This document shows, in pieces, positions 26,559-35,311 of a stretch of DNA of 64,000 nt. The stretch's first letter is position 1. The number at the start of each line of letters is the position of its first letter. The notes beneath the pieces were generated by a model, which ran no database searches, was not told the DNA's origin, and saw only the letters and a list, made by a program, of their open reading frames with translations. This stretch comes from Lysobacter antibioticus (GTDB lineage Bacteria; Pseudomonadota; Gammaproteobacteria; Xanthomonadales; Xanthomonadaceae). A program made the translations under genes and the position numbers. The stretch covers positions 2,065,290 through 2,129,289 of the forward strand of contig NZ_CP013141.1 in NCBI RefSeq assembly GCF_001442535.1, written 5' to 3'.

Positions 26559-26749
26559 GATGAGCGGCGCCGGGCCAGACGCCGTCATCGGGTCCGGTTG
26601 GCCGGGGACCGCGCCGAACCCCGTTCTACCGCGCGCCATCCCCGCCGCCCGGCCCAGCCGGACCGGCCCCCTGGCGAAAACCGCATGCCGCGTGAAACGC
26701 CGGCCCGCCCGGGGTCCAAGCGCAGGGCGTTATCCGACATAATTCACCG

Positions 26750-27544
26750 ATGACGAACAACGCCTTATCCGATCCGCTGGTCATCGCCGGCAAAACCTAC
26801 CGCTCGCGCCTGTTGACCGGCACCGGCAAGTTCAAGGACCTCGACGAGACCCGCCTGGCGACCGAAGCCGCCGGCGCCGAGATCGTCACCGTCGCCATCC
26901 GCCGCACCAACATCGGCCAGAACCCGGGCGAGCCGAACCTGCTCGACGTACTGCCGCCCGACCGCTACACCCTGCTGCCCAATACCGCCGGCTGCTACAC
27001 CGCCGCCGACGCCGTGCGCACCTGCCGCCTCGCCCGCGAGCTGCTCGACGGGCACAAACTGGTGAAACTCGAGGTGCTCGGCGACCAGCGCACCCTGTTC
27101 CCCGACGTCGTCCAGACCCTGGCCGCGGCCGAAATCCTGGTCAAGGACGGCTTCGACGTCATGGTCTATACCTCCGACGACCCGATCCTGGCCAAGCGCC
27201 TGGAAGAAATCGGCTGCGTGGCGGTGATGCCGCTGGCGGCGCCGATCGGCTCCGGCCTGGGCGTGCAGAACAAGTACAACCTGCTCGAGATCATCGAAAA
27301 CGCCAAGGTGCCGATCCTGGTCGACGCCGGCGTCGGCACCGCCTCCGACGCGGCCATTGCGATGGAGCTGGGTTGCGACGGCGTGCTGATGAACACCGCC
27401 ATCGCCGGCGCCCGCGACCCGATCCTGATGGCGCATGCGATGAAGCTGGCGATCGAGGCCGGCCGCGCCGCGTTCAAGGCCGGCCGCATCCCGCGCAAGC
27501 GTTACGCCAGCGCCTCGAGCCCGGTGGACGGGTTGATCGGCTGA
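26750..27544 (+). CDS. thiG: ThiG, thiazole synthase
   Basis: 264-aa TIM-barrel enzyme that builds the thiazole phosphate of thiamine from 1-deoxyxylulose 5-phosphate, dehydroglycine and ThiS-thiocarboxylate. Conserved blocks are [42 protein letters not shown], the Schiff-base lysine in [25 protein letters not shown] and [18 protein letters not shown]. No Shine-Dalgarno is visible, and CATAAT ends 6 bp before the ATG, so the mRNA may be leaderless. The stop overlaps the trmB start by one base. The partner gene thiS is unusually far away, at 17.8 kb. Confidence 0.97.
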   Translation: MTNNALSDPLVIAGKTYRSRLLTGTGKFKDLDETRLATEAAGAEIVTVAIRRTNIGQNPGEPNLLDVLPPDRYTLLPNTAGCYTAADAVRTCRLARELLDGHKLVKLEVLGDQRTLFPDVVQTLAAAEILVKDGFDVMVYTSDDPILAKRLEEIGCVAVMPLAAPIGSGLGVQNKYNLLEIIENAKVPILVDAGVGTASDAAIAMELGCDGVLMNTAIAGARDPILMAHAMKLAIEAGRAAFKAGRIPRKRYASASSPVDGLIG

Positions 27545-28284
27545 TGACGGACCCGTTCTCCAGCGACGGCGCCAAGACCCCGCCCAAGCCGTTCACCGTG
27601 GAAGAAGGCCGGCGCCAGGTGCGTAGCTTCGTCCTGCGCCAGGGCCGCTTCACCCCGGCCCAGCAACGCGCCTTCGACGAGCTGTGGCCGCGCTTCGGCA
27701 TCGACTACCAGGGCTCGCCGCGTAATTACGACGAGATCTTCGGGCGCAGCGCCAAGCGCGTGCTCGAAATCGGCTTCGGCAACGGCGAGGCCCTGCGCTT
27801 CGCCGCCCAGCACGACCGCGAGCGCGACCTGATCGGCATCGAGGTCCACGCCCCCGGCGTCGGCCGCCTGTTGAACGCCCTGGCCGAAGACGGCAGCGAC
27901 CACGTCCGCCTGTATCACCACGACGCGGTCGAAGTGTTGAACCACGAAGTCGCCGACGGTTCGCTCGACGAGGTCCGCATCTATTTCCCGGACCCGTGGC
28001 ACAAGAAGCGCCACAACAAGCGCCGCCTGGTACAGCCCGCGTTCGCCGATCTGCTGGTACGCAAACTTTCGCCCGAGGGCCGCTTGCACCTCGCCACCGA
28101 TTGGCAGGACTATGCCGAACAGATGTGGGACGTGCTCGATGCGACCGCAGGCCTGGTCAACCGCGCCGGCCCGCGCGGCAGTGTGGCCCGGCCAGCGTGG
28201 CGTCCGCAGACGCACTTCGAGACCCGCGGCCAGAAACTCGGCCACGGCGTCTGGGATCTGCTGTACGACAAGCGCCGGGATTAG
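27544..28284 (+). CDS. trmB: TrmB, tRNA (guanine-N7-)-methyltransferase
   Basis: 246-aa SAM-dependent methyltransferase that forms m7G46 in tRNA. Motifs are the SAM site [23 protein letters not shown] and the TrmB signature [17 protein letters not shown], with a C-terminal [14 protein letters not shown]. The start at 27544 shares one base with the thiG stop (TGATG), so translation is coupled to thiG, as in related genomes. Confidence 0.97.
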   Translation: MTDPFSSDGAKTPPKPFTVEEGRRQVRSFVLRQGRFTPAQQRAFDELWPRFGIDYQGSPRNYDEIFGRSAKRVLEIGFGNGEALRFAAQHDRERDLIGIEVHAPGVGRLLNALAEDGSDHVRLYHHDAVEVLNHEVADGSLDEVRIYFPDPWHKKRHNKRRLVQPAFADLLVRKLSPEGRLHLATDWQDYAEQMWDVLDATAGLVNRAGPRGSVARPAWRPQTHFETRGQKLGHGVWDLLYDKRRD

Positions 28285-28419
28285 GCAATCGGGAACAGGG
28301 AATCGGATGCGCCCCACCGAACATTCGCGAGGCCTTGCTGAGACCGAATCCGGTGGCGATGCATTGCCTTGCTCCCGCTCTTCCGATTCCCGACTCCCCA
28401 TTCCCGGTTCCCGGCCCTG
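28284..28419. repeat. inverted GGGAATC-type intergenic repeat
   Basis: GGCAATCGGGAACAGGGAA at the left (28284-28302) is answered by GATTCCCGACTCCCCATTCC and related units at the right (28385-28414), forming an imperfect inverted pair between trmB and the permease. The same heptamer occurs in tandem at 60791-60818. Confidence 0.6.
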
Positions 28420-30267
28420 ATGGACACCGCCCTCGCGCTCACCACCGACATGAAGCTCGTCCTCGGGCTGGTGGTCTTCACGATGGCGATGTTCCTGTTC
28501 GAGCGCATCCGCGCCGACGTCGTCGCCCTGGTCGTGCTGGTGCTGCTGGGCCTGTCCGGCCTGGTCGAACCCGACGAGCTGTTCAACGGTTTCTCGGGCA
28601 ACGCGGTCATCAGCATCATCGCCACGATGATCCTGGGCGCCGGCCTCGACCGCACCGGCGCCCTCAACCGCCTCGCCGCCTGGCTGCTGCGGCGCGCGCA
28701 CGGCGTCGAGCAACGACTGCTGCTGCTGACCACGGCGGTGGCCGGCCTCAACTCCTCCTTCATGCAGAACCCATCGGTGATGGCGCTGTACATGCCGGTC
28801 GCCTCGCGCCTGTCCTCGCGCACCGGCCTGTCGCTGCCACGCCTGTTGCTGCCGATCGCCGCGGCCATCGTCATGGGCGGCGCCCTGACCATGGTCGGCA
28901 ACTCGCCGCTGATCCTGCTCAACGACTTGCTGCTCAACGCCAACAGCAACCTGCCCTCGGGCGCGGCGACCATCGAGCCTCTGAAGATGTTCGCGCCGCT
29001 GCCGATCGGCATCGCCCTGCTGGTCGCCTCGCTGGCGTATTTCCATTTCTTCGGCGACAAGCTGCTGCGCGACGACAGCGACAAGGGCGCCACGCCGGCC
29101 CGCACCCAGAGCTATTTCGCCAAGGCCTACGGCATCGAGGGCGACGTCTACGAAATGACCGTCACCGCCGACAGCCCGCTGGTCGGCATGTCGCTCGGCG
29201 AGGCCGAAGCCTTGCGCGGCGCGCCCCTGCTGCTCGCGCTCAAGAGCGACGGCGAAGCCCGCCTGGCGCCGCCGGCCGACACCCGCATCTGGGTCGGCAG
29301 CGTGCTCGGCGCGATGGGGCCGAAGCAGCAGGTCGCCGACTTCGCCCAGAACCAGTTCCTGCGTTTGTCCTCGCGCCTGCGCAACTTCGCCGACCTGTTC
29401 AACCCCAGCCGCGCCGGCATTTCCGAAGCGGTGGTGCCGGCGACGTCCGGGTACATCGGCAAGACCGCCGGCGATCTGCACCTGCGCAAGCAAGCCGGCC
29501 TGAGCCTGCTGGCGATCAACCGCGACAAGAGCGTGCTGCGCGACAACGTGCGCACCGTGCCGATGCGCGCCGGCGACATGCTGGTGTTCCACAGCATCTG
29601 GACCGACCTGGCGACCGCGGCGGCGAGCAAGGACCTGGTCGTCGTCACCGACTACCCGAAGGGCGAGCAGCGTCCGCACAAGCTCAAGCTCGCGTTGACC
29701 ATCTTCGCCGTGGCGATGCTGCTGGCCTTGTCCTCGCGCCTGCCGGTGTCGATCGCGCTGATGACCGGCGTGGCCGGCATGCTGATCGCCGGGGTGATCA
29801 ACATCGACGAAGCCTACGCGGCGATCAACTGGAAGACCGTATTCCTGATGGCCTGCCTGATTCCATTGGGCTGGGCGATGGATTCCAGCGGCGCGGCGGC
29901 GTGGATCGCCGGCCACACCATCGAACGCCTGCCGGCCGGCACGCCGGTGTGGTTGCTTGAGATCTTCATCGGCTTGCTGACGACGATGTTCTCGTTGGTC
30001 ATCAGCCATGTCGGCGCGACCATCGTGGTGGTGCCGCTCGCGGTCAACCTGGCGCTCGCCGCCGGTGGCAACCCGACCGCCTTCGCCCTGATCGTGGCGC
30101 TGTCGGCCTCGAACAATTTCATGACCGCCTCGAACCCGGTGATCTCGATGATCACCGGCCCGGCCGGCTACACCGGCAAGGAGCTGTGGCGCATCGGCGG
30201 CCCGCTGTCGCTGATCTACACCGTGGTGACGGTGCTGATGGTGAACCTGCTGTTCTGGGGAAAGTAA
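28420..30267 (+). CDS. SLC13-family (DASS) permease with two TrkA-C domains
   Basis: Inner-membrane transporter of 615 aa. Two groups of hydrophobic helices (residues about 10-210 and 420-615) flank two regulator-of-conductance (TrkA-C) domains: VTADSPLVGMSLGEAEALRG and SGYIGKTAGDLHLRKQAGLS. Conserved SLC13 elements are NSSFMQNPSVMALYMPV, GGALTMVGNSPLILLN and ASNNFMTASNPVISM. Family members carry dicarboxylates, sulfate or related anions with sodium; the substrate is not shown here. The start at 28420 (MDTALALTTD) avoids the repeat region that the longer frame would translate. No close operon partner follows. Confidence 0.88.
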   Translation: MDTALALTTDMKLVLGLVVFTMAMFLFERIRADVVALVVLVLLGLSGLVEPDELFNGFSGNAVISIIATMILGAGLDRTGALNRLAAWLLRRAHGVEQRLLLLTTAVAGLNSSFMQNPSVMALYMPVASRLSSRTGLSLPRLLLPIAAAIVMGGALTMVGNSPLILLNDLLLNANSNLPSGAATIEPLKMFAPLPIGIALLVASLAYFHFFGDKLLRDDSDKGATPARTQSYFAKAYGIEGDVYEMTVTADSPLVGMSLGEAEALRGAPLLLALKSDGEARLAPPADTRIWVGSVLGAMGPKQQVADFAQNQFLRLSSRLRNFADLFNPSRAGISEAVVPATSGYIGKTAGDLHLRKQAGLSLLAINRDKSVLRDNVRTVPMRAGDMLVFHSIWTDLATAAASKDLVVVTDYPKGEQRPHKLKLALTIFAVAMLLALSSRLPVSIALMTGVAGMLIAGVINIDEAYAAINWKTVFLMACLIPLGWAMDSSGAAAWIAGHTIERLPAGTPVWLLEIFIGLLTTMFSLVISHVGATIVVVPLAVNLALAAGGNPTAFALIVALSASNNFMTASNPVISMITGPAGYTGKELWRIGGPLSLIYTVVTVLMVNLLFWGK

Positions 30268-30305
30268 CCTCGCAGACACCGCGGCTTCGGTGCCGTGGCC
30301 GAAAG

Positions 30306-30493
30306 AGCAAATCCCCCCTAGCCCCCCTCAACAAAGGGGGGAATGCATCTGGTGGGATTGCATAAGCTCGGAGCCTCGCTCCGTCTTCGCTCAATTGCCA
30401 TGGGTCGCGGCCTATCGCCAGCACTTCCAACCAGCCTCAATACCCTCGCCTGCCTTATCCCCCTTTTGTTGAGAGGGCCAGGGGGGATTTGCT
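30306..30493. repeat. MITE-like element with 35-bp terminal inverted repeats
   Basis: The left arm AGCAAATCCCCCCTAGCCCC (continuing to 30341) is the near-exact reverse complement of 30459-30493, which ends GGGGGGATTTGCT; only a few bases differ. The 188-bp interval has no coding sequence. A diverged end occurs at 23619. Confidence 0.7.
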
Positions 30494-30527
30494 GTTAGCT
30501 GTTAGCTGTTAGCTGTTAGCTGTTAGC
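30493..30527. repeat. TGTTAGC heptamer, five perfect tandem copies
   Basis: Five uninterrupted TGTTAGC units run directly from the end of the MITE-like element to 8 bp before the Rieske-protein stop codon. Confidence 0.95.
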
Positions 30528-30535
30528 TCTCAGTC

Positions 30536-30916
30536 TCAGCCCAACCACACCGCCCCGTCGCGCACCGTCACCGCGACCGCGCGCAGCGCTTCGCCGCGGC
30601 AAGGGCCGGCGACGCATTGGCCGCCTAGCAACTCGAAACTCGCGCCATGCGCGGCACAGACCAGCAAGCCGTCCTTGCTCTTGAGGAACTGGCCCGGCGC
30701 CCAGTCGAGTCGACGGCCGGCATGCGGGCAAATATTCAACCAGGCGCGTACGGCCTCGCCGTCGCGGTACAGCAGCAGCGATTCGGCGTCGCCGTCCAGG
30801 GTCGCTTCGACCTCGACGAAGGCGCCGTCGGCCAGGCGCGCAAGCTCGATCAGGGGCAACGCTGCGTTGCCGTCTGCGCCGGGATGATTTAACGAACTTC
30901 TCACACCCTCGTCCAT
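30536..30916 (-). CDS. Rieske [2Fe-2S] domain protein
   Basis: Small 126-aa soluble protein made of one Rieske domain. The cluster ligands are visible as CPH (Cys63, His65) and CAAH (Cys87, His90) in NICPHAGRRLDWAPGQFL and LLVCAAHGASFELLGGQC. There is no signal peptide or membrane anchor, so it resembles stand-alone ferredoxin-type Rieske proteins (NirD/BphF-like) rather than cytochrome-bc1 subunits. Its electron partner is not encoded next to it. It is divergent from the small membrane-protein gene at 30973, leaving 56 bp for both promoters. Confidence 0.9.
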   Translation of the reverse strand: MDEGVRSSLNHPGADGNAALPLIELARLADGAFVEVEATLDGDAESLLLYRDGEAVRAWLNICPHAGRRLDWAPGQFLKSKDGLLVCAAHGASFELLGGQCVAGPCRGEALRAVAVTVRDGAVWLG

Positions 30917-30972
30917 GCCTGGAACGATACTCCTGTGTCCGGCGTTTGCCGCATTGTCTCACGACACCCTAA

Positions 30973-31311
30973 ATGTTTGCCCAGACCTTCCGATTCTCCG
31001 ATCACCGACCGCAATGGAATGCGTTCCAGTCGCGCGTGCGCAGCGCTTTCGAGCCGCGCAAGCCGCGTCACCGTATCCTGCGTTTCGTGCTCGGCGTGAT
31101 CGGGCTCGGGCTGTTGGCGCTGCTGGTGATGTTCAGCGTGTTCGTCGGCGCGGCGATGATCGCCGTCGGCCTCGCCTACAAACTGTGGAAGCGCCGCGGC
31201 AAGCCGATGGCGCATCGCGATGCCCACGGCCACGACATCGTCGAAGGCGAGTTCCGCGTCGTCGATGCGGCCCGCATCGACCATCGCTCCCCTACTTCTT
31301 CCACCCATTGA
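30973..31311 (+). CDS. small membrane protein of unknown function
   Basis: 112-aa protein with a basic N-terminus (WNAFQSRVRSAFEPRKPRHR), one or two hydrophobic helices at about residues 36-70 (ILRFVLGVIGLGLLALLVMF, VFVGAAMIAVGLAYKLW) and a charged tail (HDIVEGEFRVVDAARIDH). I do not recognise a family name. It ends 4 bp before the FAH-family gene, so the two are probably cotranscribed. Confidence 0.75.
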   Translation: MFAQTFRFSDHRPQWNAFQSRVRSAFEPRKPRHRILRFVLGVIGLGLLALLVMFSVFVGAAMIAVGLAYKLWKRRGKPMAHRDAHGHDIVEGEFRVVDAARIDHRSPTSSTH

Positions 31312-31315
31312 ACGC

Positions 31316-32044
31316 ATGAGCGACGCGATCGCGGCACCGCCGCATACCCGTATTCCGGTCCGCGGCGCCGACGTCGCCGACGGCACCACCTTCCCGGTCC
31401 GCCGCGTCTACTGCGTCGGGCGCAACTTCGCCGAACACGCACGCGAAATGGGCGCGGCCGTACCGACCTCGGCCGCCGATCGCGGCCGCCCGGTGTTCTT
31501 CCTCAAGCCGCACGACGCAATCGAGCTCGGCGAAGCCGTGCCCTACCCGCCCAGCACCGACGACCTGCACCATGAGGTCGAACTGGTGGTCGCGATCGGT
31601 CGCGATGCGCCGGCCGGCGAACTCGCCGTCGCCGACGCCCAGGCGTTGGTCTACGGCTATGCGGTCGGGCTCGACCTGACCCGCCGCGACCTGCAGTCGC
31701 AGGCCAAGGCCAAGGGGCTGCCCTGGGACACCGGCAAGTCCTTCGACCACGCCGCGCCGATCAGCGCGATCGTGCCGGTCGCCGACGTCGGCGAACTCGG
31801 CGCGCGCGCCCTGAGCCTGGAAGTGAACGGCGAAGTGCGCCAACGCGGCACGCTCGCCGACCTGGTCTGGAACGTGCCCGAGATCCTGCACGAACTGTCG
31901 CGACTGTACGCGCTGCGCGCCGGCGACCTGGTCTACATGGGCACGCCCTCCGGGGTCGGCCCGTTGCTACCCGGCGACCGCTATCACGCCGTGCTCGAAG
32001 GCGTGGCCGAACTGCACGGACACATCATTCCGGCGCCGGTATAG
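31316..32044 (+). CDS. fumarylacetoacetate hydrolase (FAH) family protein
   Basis: 242-aa metal-dependent hydrolase/decarboxylase-type enzyme. Family blocks are VYCVGRNFAEHAREMG, FFLKPHDAIELG, the metal-binding HHEVELVVAIGRD, GYAVGLDLTRRDLQSQAK, GKSFDHAAPISA and DLVYMGTPSGVGPL. The family covers fumarylpyruvate hydrolases, acylpyruvases and oxaloacetate decarboxylases, which cannot be told apart here. The start at 31316 was chosen because the conserved region begins shortly after it and the longer frame reads through the preceding gene. Confidence 0.92.
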   Translation: MSDAIAAPPHTRIPVRGADVADGTTFPVRRVYCVGRNFAEHAREMGAAVPTSAADRGRPVFFLKPHDAIELGEAVPYPPSTDDLHHEVELVVAIGRDAPAGELAVADAQALVYGYAVGLDLTRRDLQSQAKAKGLPWDTGKSFDHAAPISAIVPVADVGELGARALSLEVNGEVRQRGTLADLVWNVPEILHELSRLYALRAGDLVYMGTPSGVGPLLPGDRYHAVLEGVAELHGHIIPAPV

Positions 32045-32098
32045 TCGCCTCGGCGCTACGGCGCCGCATTCATGTCGTCAACCAGGGAGAGCATGCGG

Positions 32099-32506
32099 AT
32101 GGGCATGATCAGCGAGTTCAAAGAGTTCATAGCGCGCGGCAACGTGGTCGATCTGGCCGTCGGTGTGGTGATCGGCGCGGCCTTCGGCAAGATCGTCACT
32201 GCCCTGGTCGACGGCATCGTCATGCCCTTCATCGGTTACCTCAGCGGCGGGGTCAGCCTCGGCGATGCCAAGTACGTGCTGACCGCGGCGCAGATGGATG
32301 CCGCCGGCAAGGAAGTCGCGGCCGAAGTCGCGATCAAATACGGCGCCTTCGTGCAGACCGCGATCGACTTCGTCCTGATCGCGTTCGTGATCTTCCTGTT
32401 CCTCAAGGCCTACAACAAGGTCCGCAAGCCCGCCGACGCGGCGCCGGCGGCGACGCCCGAGGACATCGTGCTGCTGCGCGAGATCCGCGATTCGCTGAAG
32501 AAGTGA
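32099..32506 (+). CDS. mscL: MscL, large-conductance mechanosensitive channel
   Basis: 135-aa inner-membrane channel that opens under membrane tension to release solutes on osmotic downshock. The classic N-terminal amphipathic helix and TM1 are present (SEFKEFIARGNVVDLAVGVV, IGAAFGKIVTALVDGIVMPF), TM2 follows at FVQTAIDFVLIAFVIFLFLK, and the cytoplasmic bundle ends EDIVLLREIRDSLKK. The start at 32099 places AGGGAG 9 nt upstream; ATGs at 32072 and 32093 are spaced worse. The length matches E. coli MscL (136 aa). Confidence 0.97.
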   Translation: MGMISEFKEFIARGNVVDLAVGVVIGAAFGKIVTALVDGIVMPFIGYLSGGVSLGDAKYVLTAAQMDAAGKEVAAEVAIKYGAFVQTAIDFVLIAFVIFLFLKAYNKVRKPADAAPAATPEDIVLLREIRDSLKK

Positions 32507-32692
32507 GAATGCTTCGCCCGTTGCGGCAAAGTGCCTCAAACGTGGCGATAGGCAGCGACAAAAAACCCTCAAGTCCGGCGTGACTTGCGACAGGTAGAGA
32601 CGGGGCCGCGGGTTGCTAAGCTCGCGGCTTCGTCTTTTCCGGCCGTCTGATTCCAGGCGGCCTCCGGTACTTTCCAGATGAGGGAGTTGGGG

Positions 32693-34105
32693 ATGCGCGC
32701 ACCGTTGTGGGCAGCGATCGCTGCTGTGTTGTTCGTCGGCTCCGCCGTGGCCGCCCCGCGCGAAACGCGCATTCCCGAGGCCGCCATCGCCGCCGCCGGC
32801 GAATTGCGCGAAAGCGCGCTCGCCAGCGACCTGGGCTATCGCATCACCGAATCGCTGACCACCGAGGTCGGCCCGCGTCTGGCCGGCAGCGAAGCCGATG
32901 CGCGCGCGGTGAAGTGGGCCGAAGCGAAATTCCGCGAGCTCGGCTTCGACAAGGTCTGGCTGGAGCCGGTGACGTTTCCCAAGTGGGAGCGCCGCAGCGA
33001 GCAGGCCGAAGTGCTCGGCGAACATCGCCAGCCGCTGAACCTGACCGCGCTGGGCGGCAGCCCCGCCGGCAAGGTCGAAGGCGAGATCGTGCGCTTCGCC
33101 GACCTCGCCGCGCTGGAAGCCGCGCCGGCCGGTTCGCTGAAGGGCAAGATCGCCTTCATCGATTACCGCATGGAGCGTGCGAAAGACGGCGCCGGCTACG
33201 GCCCGGGCGGTCGCGTGCGCAGCCGTGGCCCGTCGGCGGCGATCCGCGCCGGCGCCAGCGCCTATCTGATGCGTTCGGCCGGCACCGACTCGCACCGCAA
33301 CCCGCACACCGGCATTACCCGATTCGACGATGGCCTGACCCCGATTCCGTCGGCCGCGCTGGCCGCGCCGGACGCCGACCAGCTCGCGCGCCTGACCGCA
33401 CGCGGCCTGGTGCGCGTGCGCGTCGCCCTGGATTGCGGCTGGGACGGCGAAGCGACCTCGCACAACGTCATCGGCGAGATCCGCGGCAAGAGCAAGCCCG
33501 AGGAAGTCGTGGTGATCGGCGGTCATCTGGATTCGTGGGACCTCGGCACCGGCGCGATCGACGACGGCGCCGGCGTCGGCCTGACCATGGCCGCGGGCAA
33601 GCTGATCGGCCAGAGCAAGCTGCGCCCGGCGCGCAGCATCCGGGTGATCGCCTTCGCCAACGAAGAACAGGGTCTGTACGGCGGCAAGGCCTATGCGCTC
33701 AAGCACGACGCGCAGGTCAAGCAGCACCAGATCGGCGCCGAGAGCGATTTCGGCGCGGGCCGCATCTACGCTTATTCGAGTTCGGCGCCTGCGCATGCGC
33801 AGGCCGCCGACAAGCAGATCGCAGAGGCCCTGGCGCCGCTCGGCATCGAGCACACGCCGGGCAAGGGCGGCCCCGGCCCGGACATCTCGCCGTTCGCCGC
33901 GCGCGGCCTGGCCTGGGCGCGTCTGGCCCAGGACGGCAGCGATTACTTCGACTACCACCACACGCCCGACGACACCCTGGACAAGATCGACCCGAAGGCG
34001 CTGGCGCAGAACGTCGCGGCGTATGCGGTGTTCGCCTACCTGGCGGCGTCGGCCGACGGCGATTTCGGCAGCGAAGCCAAGCAGGTTACGCCGCCGGAGG
34101 AGTGA
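32693..34105 (+). CDS. secreted M28-family zinc aminopeptidase/carboxypeptidase
   Basis: 470-aa exported peptidase with a signal peptide (LWAAIAAVLFVGSAVAAP). A PA-domain insert (residues about 120-220) is followed by the M28 catalytic core with all co-catalytic zinc ligands: VIGGHLDSWDLG (His, Asp), AIDDGAGVG (Asp), AFANEEQGLYG (Glu), GAESDFGAG (Asp) and FDYHHTPDDT (His). This order resembles the PGCP (plasma glutamate carboxypeptidase) branch. AGGGAG 6 nt before the ATG at 32693 decides the start over 32678. It converges with the TrmH gene across a shared terminator. Confidence 0.92.
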   Translation: MRAPLWAAIAAVLFVGSAVAAPRETRIPEAAIAAAGELRESALASDLGYRITESLTTEVGPRLAGSEADARAVKWAEAKFRELGFDKVWLEPVTFPKWERRSEQAEVLGEHRQPLNLTALGGSPAGKVEGEIVRFADLAALEAAPAGSLKGKIAFIDYRMERAKDGAGYGPGGRVRSRGPSAAIRAGASAYLMRSAGTDSHRNPHTGITRFDDGLTPIPSAALAAPDADQLARLTARGLVRVRVALDCGWDGEATSHNVIGEIRGKSKPEEVVVIGGHLDSWDLGTGAIDDGAGVGLTMAAGKLIGQSKLRPARSIRVIAFANEEQGLYGGKAYALKHDAQVKQHQIGAESDFGAGRIYAYSSSAPAHAQAADKQIAEALAPLGIEHTPGKGGPGPDISPFAARGLAWARLAQDGSDYFDYHHTPDDTLDKIDPKALAQNVAAYAVFAYLAASADGDFGSEAKQVTPPEE

Positions 34106-34154
34106 GGGCGGCACGGCAGTCGTCGTGCCCATAGCGTAACGACGGCCTTGAAGT

Positions 34155-34180
34155 CCCCTCTCCCGCACGCGGGAGAGGGG
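34155..34180. terminator. bidirectional terminator hairpin between convergent genes
   Basis: CCCCTCTCCCGC and GCGGGAGAGGGG form a perfect stem followed by CTTTA on the plus strand. It lies between the M28 peptidase (plus) and the TrmH-family gene (minus). Confidence 0.75.
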
Positions 34181-34195
34181 CTTTAGCGCGATGGG

Positions 34196-35311
34196 TCAAG
34201 CGTTACGCGCAGTCCACGCCGCCAACAGCACCGCGGTCGCCGCGGCGACGTTGAGGCTCTCGACCTTGCCGCTGCCGGGAATCGACAGACGCAGGTCGCA
34301 GGCGGCGACCAGGTCGCGATCCATGCCTTCGCTTTCCGCACCCAGCACGTAGACCAGACGCTGCGGCAACGCAGTCGCGAAGGCGTTGTCGCCTCCGGAC
34401 ACCACCGTCGCCGCCAGGGCGAAGCCGGCGCCGCGCAATTGGGTCAGCGCGTTGTCGCTGCGGCCCATGCGCACCATCGGCACCGCTTCGGCGCCACCCT
34501 CGGCGACGCGCGCGGCGGCGCCCGACAGGGCCAGGTTGGAATCCTTCGGCATCAGCACCGCAGCGACGCCGAAATGCGCGGCCGAACGCAGGATCGCGCC
34601 GAGGTTGTGCGGATTGCCGACGCCGTCGAGCCAGATCGCCAGCTGCGGGCCTTCCGGCAATTCGCGCAGCCATTCCGACAACGAGGCCGGCTCCTCGCGC
34701 AACACGTCGGCAACCACACCTTCGTGATGCCCGCTCGCCGCGAGTTTGTCGAGATCGGCTTCCTCGACCACGCGATAGCCGACGCGGTTGGCCACGCACC
34801 ACGCCAGCAAGGGTTGCAGGGCGGGAATGCGGTTGCCGCTCAGATACAGCTTGCGGATCGCCTGCGGCCGGCGCGCGAACACGGCGCGGATCGCATTGAG
34901 GCCGTACAGGCGCAGCTCGACGTCGCGGCGCGCGCGTTGCGGATGCGGCGCCTCGAACATTTCCTCGCCGAGAGGCTGGCGCAGATCGGCCTCGTCGCGT
35001 TGGCGATAGGGCCGCTCGTCGCGCTCGTGCCGTTCCGGCCGCGCTCGCTCGCGCGGCATGCGCGCGTCGACCGGATGCTGGTTGCGCTGCTCGCGCCGTT
35101 CCGAGCGCGAATGCGGATGCGCGTGCGCATGCCCGCTGCGATCGTGTCCGCCGCGATAGGGCGACGGCGGCGGTTCGAGCGGCCCTGCGCCGCCCTGCGC
35201 GTCGGGCTCGCGCCGCGGGCGTTGTTCGTCGTCGCGGCGCGGACCGGTGCGCCAGGGGCTCTGTCCCGGAGCGATAGGGGGGCGCGGACCGCGCGGTGGA
35301 TCACGTCGCAT
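34196..35311 (-). CDS. TrmH/SpoU-family RNA 2'-O-methyltransferase with long basic N-terminus
   Basis: 371-aa SPOUT methyltransferase. The three family motifs are NPHNLGAILRSAAHFGV, LVYVLGAESEGMD and LRLSIPGSGKVESLNVAAAT, preceded by a substrate-binding domain (ELRLYGLNAIRAVFARRP, HHEGVVADV) typical of rRNA/tRNA ribose methyltransferases such as RlmB. The first ~125 residues are an Arg/His/Pro-rich, probably disordered extension (RGGHDRSGHAHAHPHSRSER) not found in RlmB, perhaps for RNA binding. The exact target base is not predictable. The start overlaps the end of the upstream GNAT gene by 11 bp, so the two are coupled. Confidence 0.9.
   Translation of the reverse strand: MRRDPPRGPRPPIAPGQSPWRTGPRRDDEQRPRREPDAQGGAGPLEPPPSPYRGGHDRSGHAHAHPHSRSERREQRNQHPVDARMPRERARPERHERDERPYRQRDEADLRQPLGEEMFEAPHPQRARRDVELRLYGLNAIRAVFARRPQAIRKLYLSGNRIPALQPLLAWCVANRVGYRVVEEADLDKLAASGHHEGVVADVLREEPASLSEWLRELPEGPQLAIWLDGVGNPHNLGAILRSAAHFGVAAVLMPKDSNLALSGAAARVAEGGAEAVPMVRMGRSDNALTQLRGAGFALAATVVSGGDNAFATALPQRLVYVLGAESEGMDRDLVAACDLRLSIPGSGKVESLNVAAATAVLLAAWTARNA

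Larger units (their letters stand above)
26262..26749. other. divergent intergenic region with Clp-type site
   Basis: This 488-bp region separates the secreted-protein gene (minus) from thiG (plus). It holds the 22-bp palindrome at 26505-26526, a TATATT box at 26492-26497 on the minus strand, the inverted repeat at 26540-26558, and CATAAT at 26738-26743 just ahead of the thiG ATG. Confidence 0.5.

Noticed and set aside
27502..30279. 925-codon minus-strand frame across thiG, trmB and the SLC13 permease
   Set aside because: It runs antisense to three firmly identified genes and consists of Gln/His/Arg-rich low-complexity sequence.
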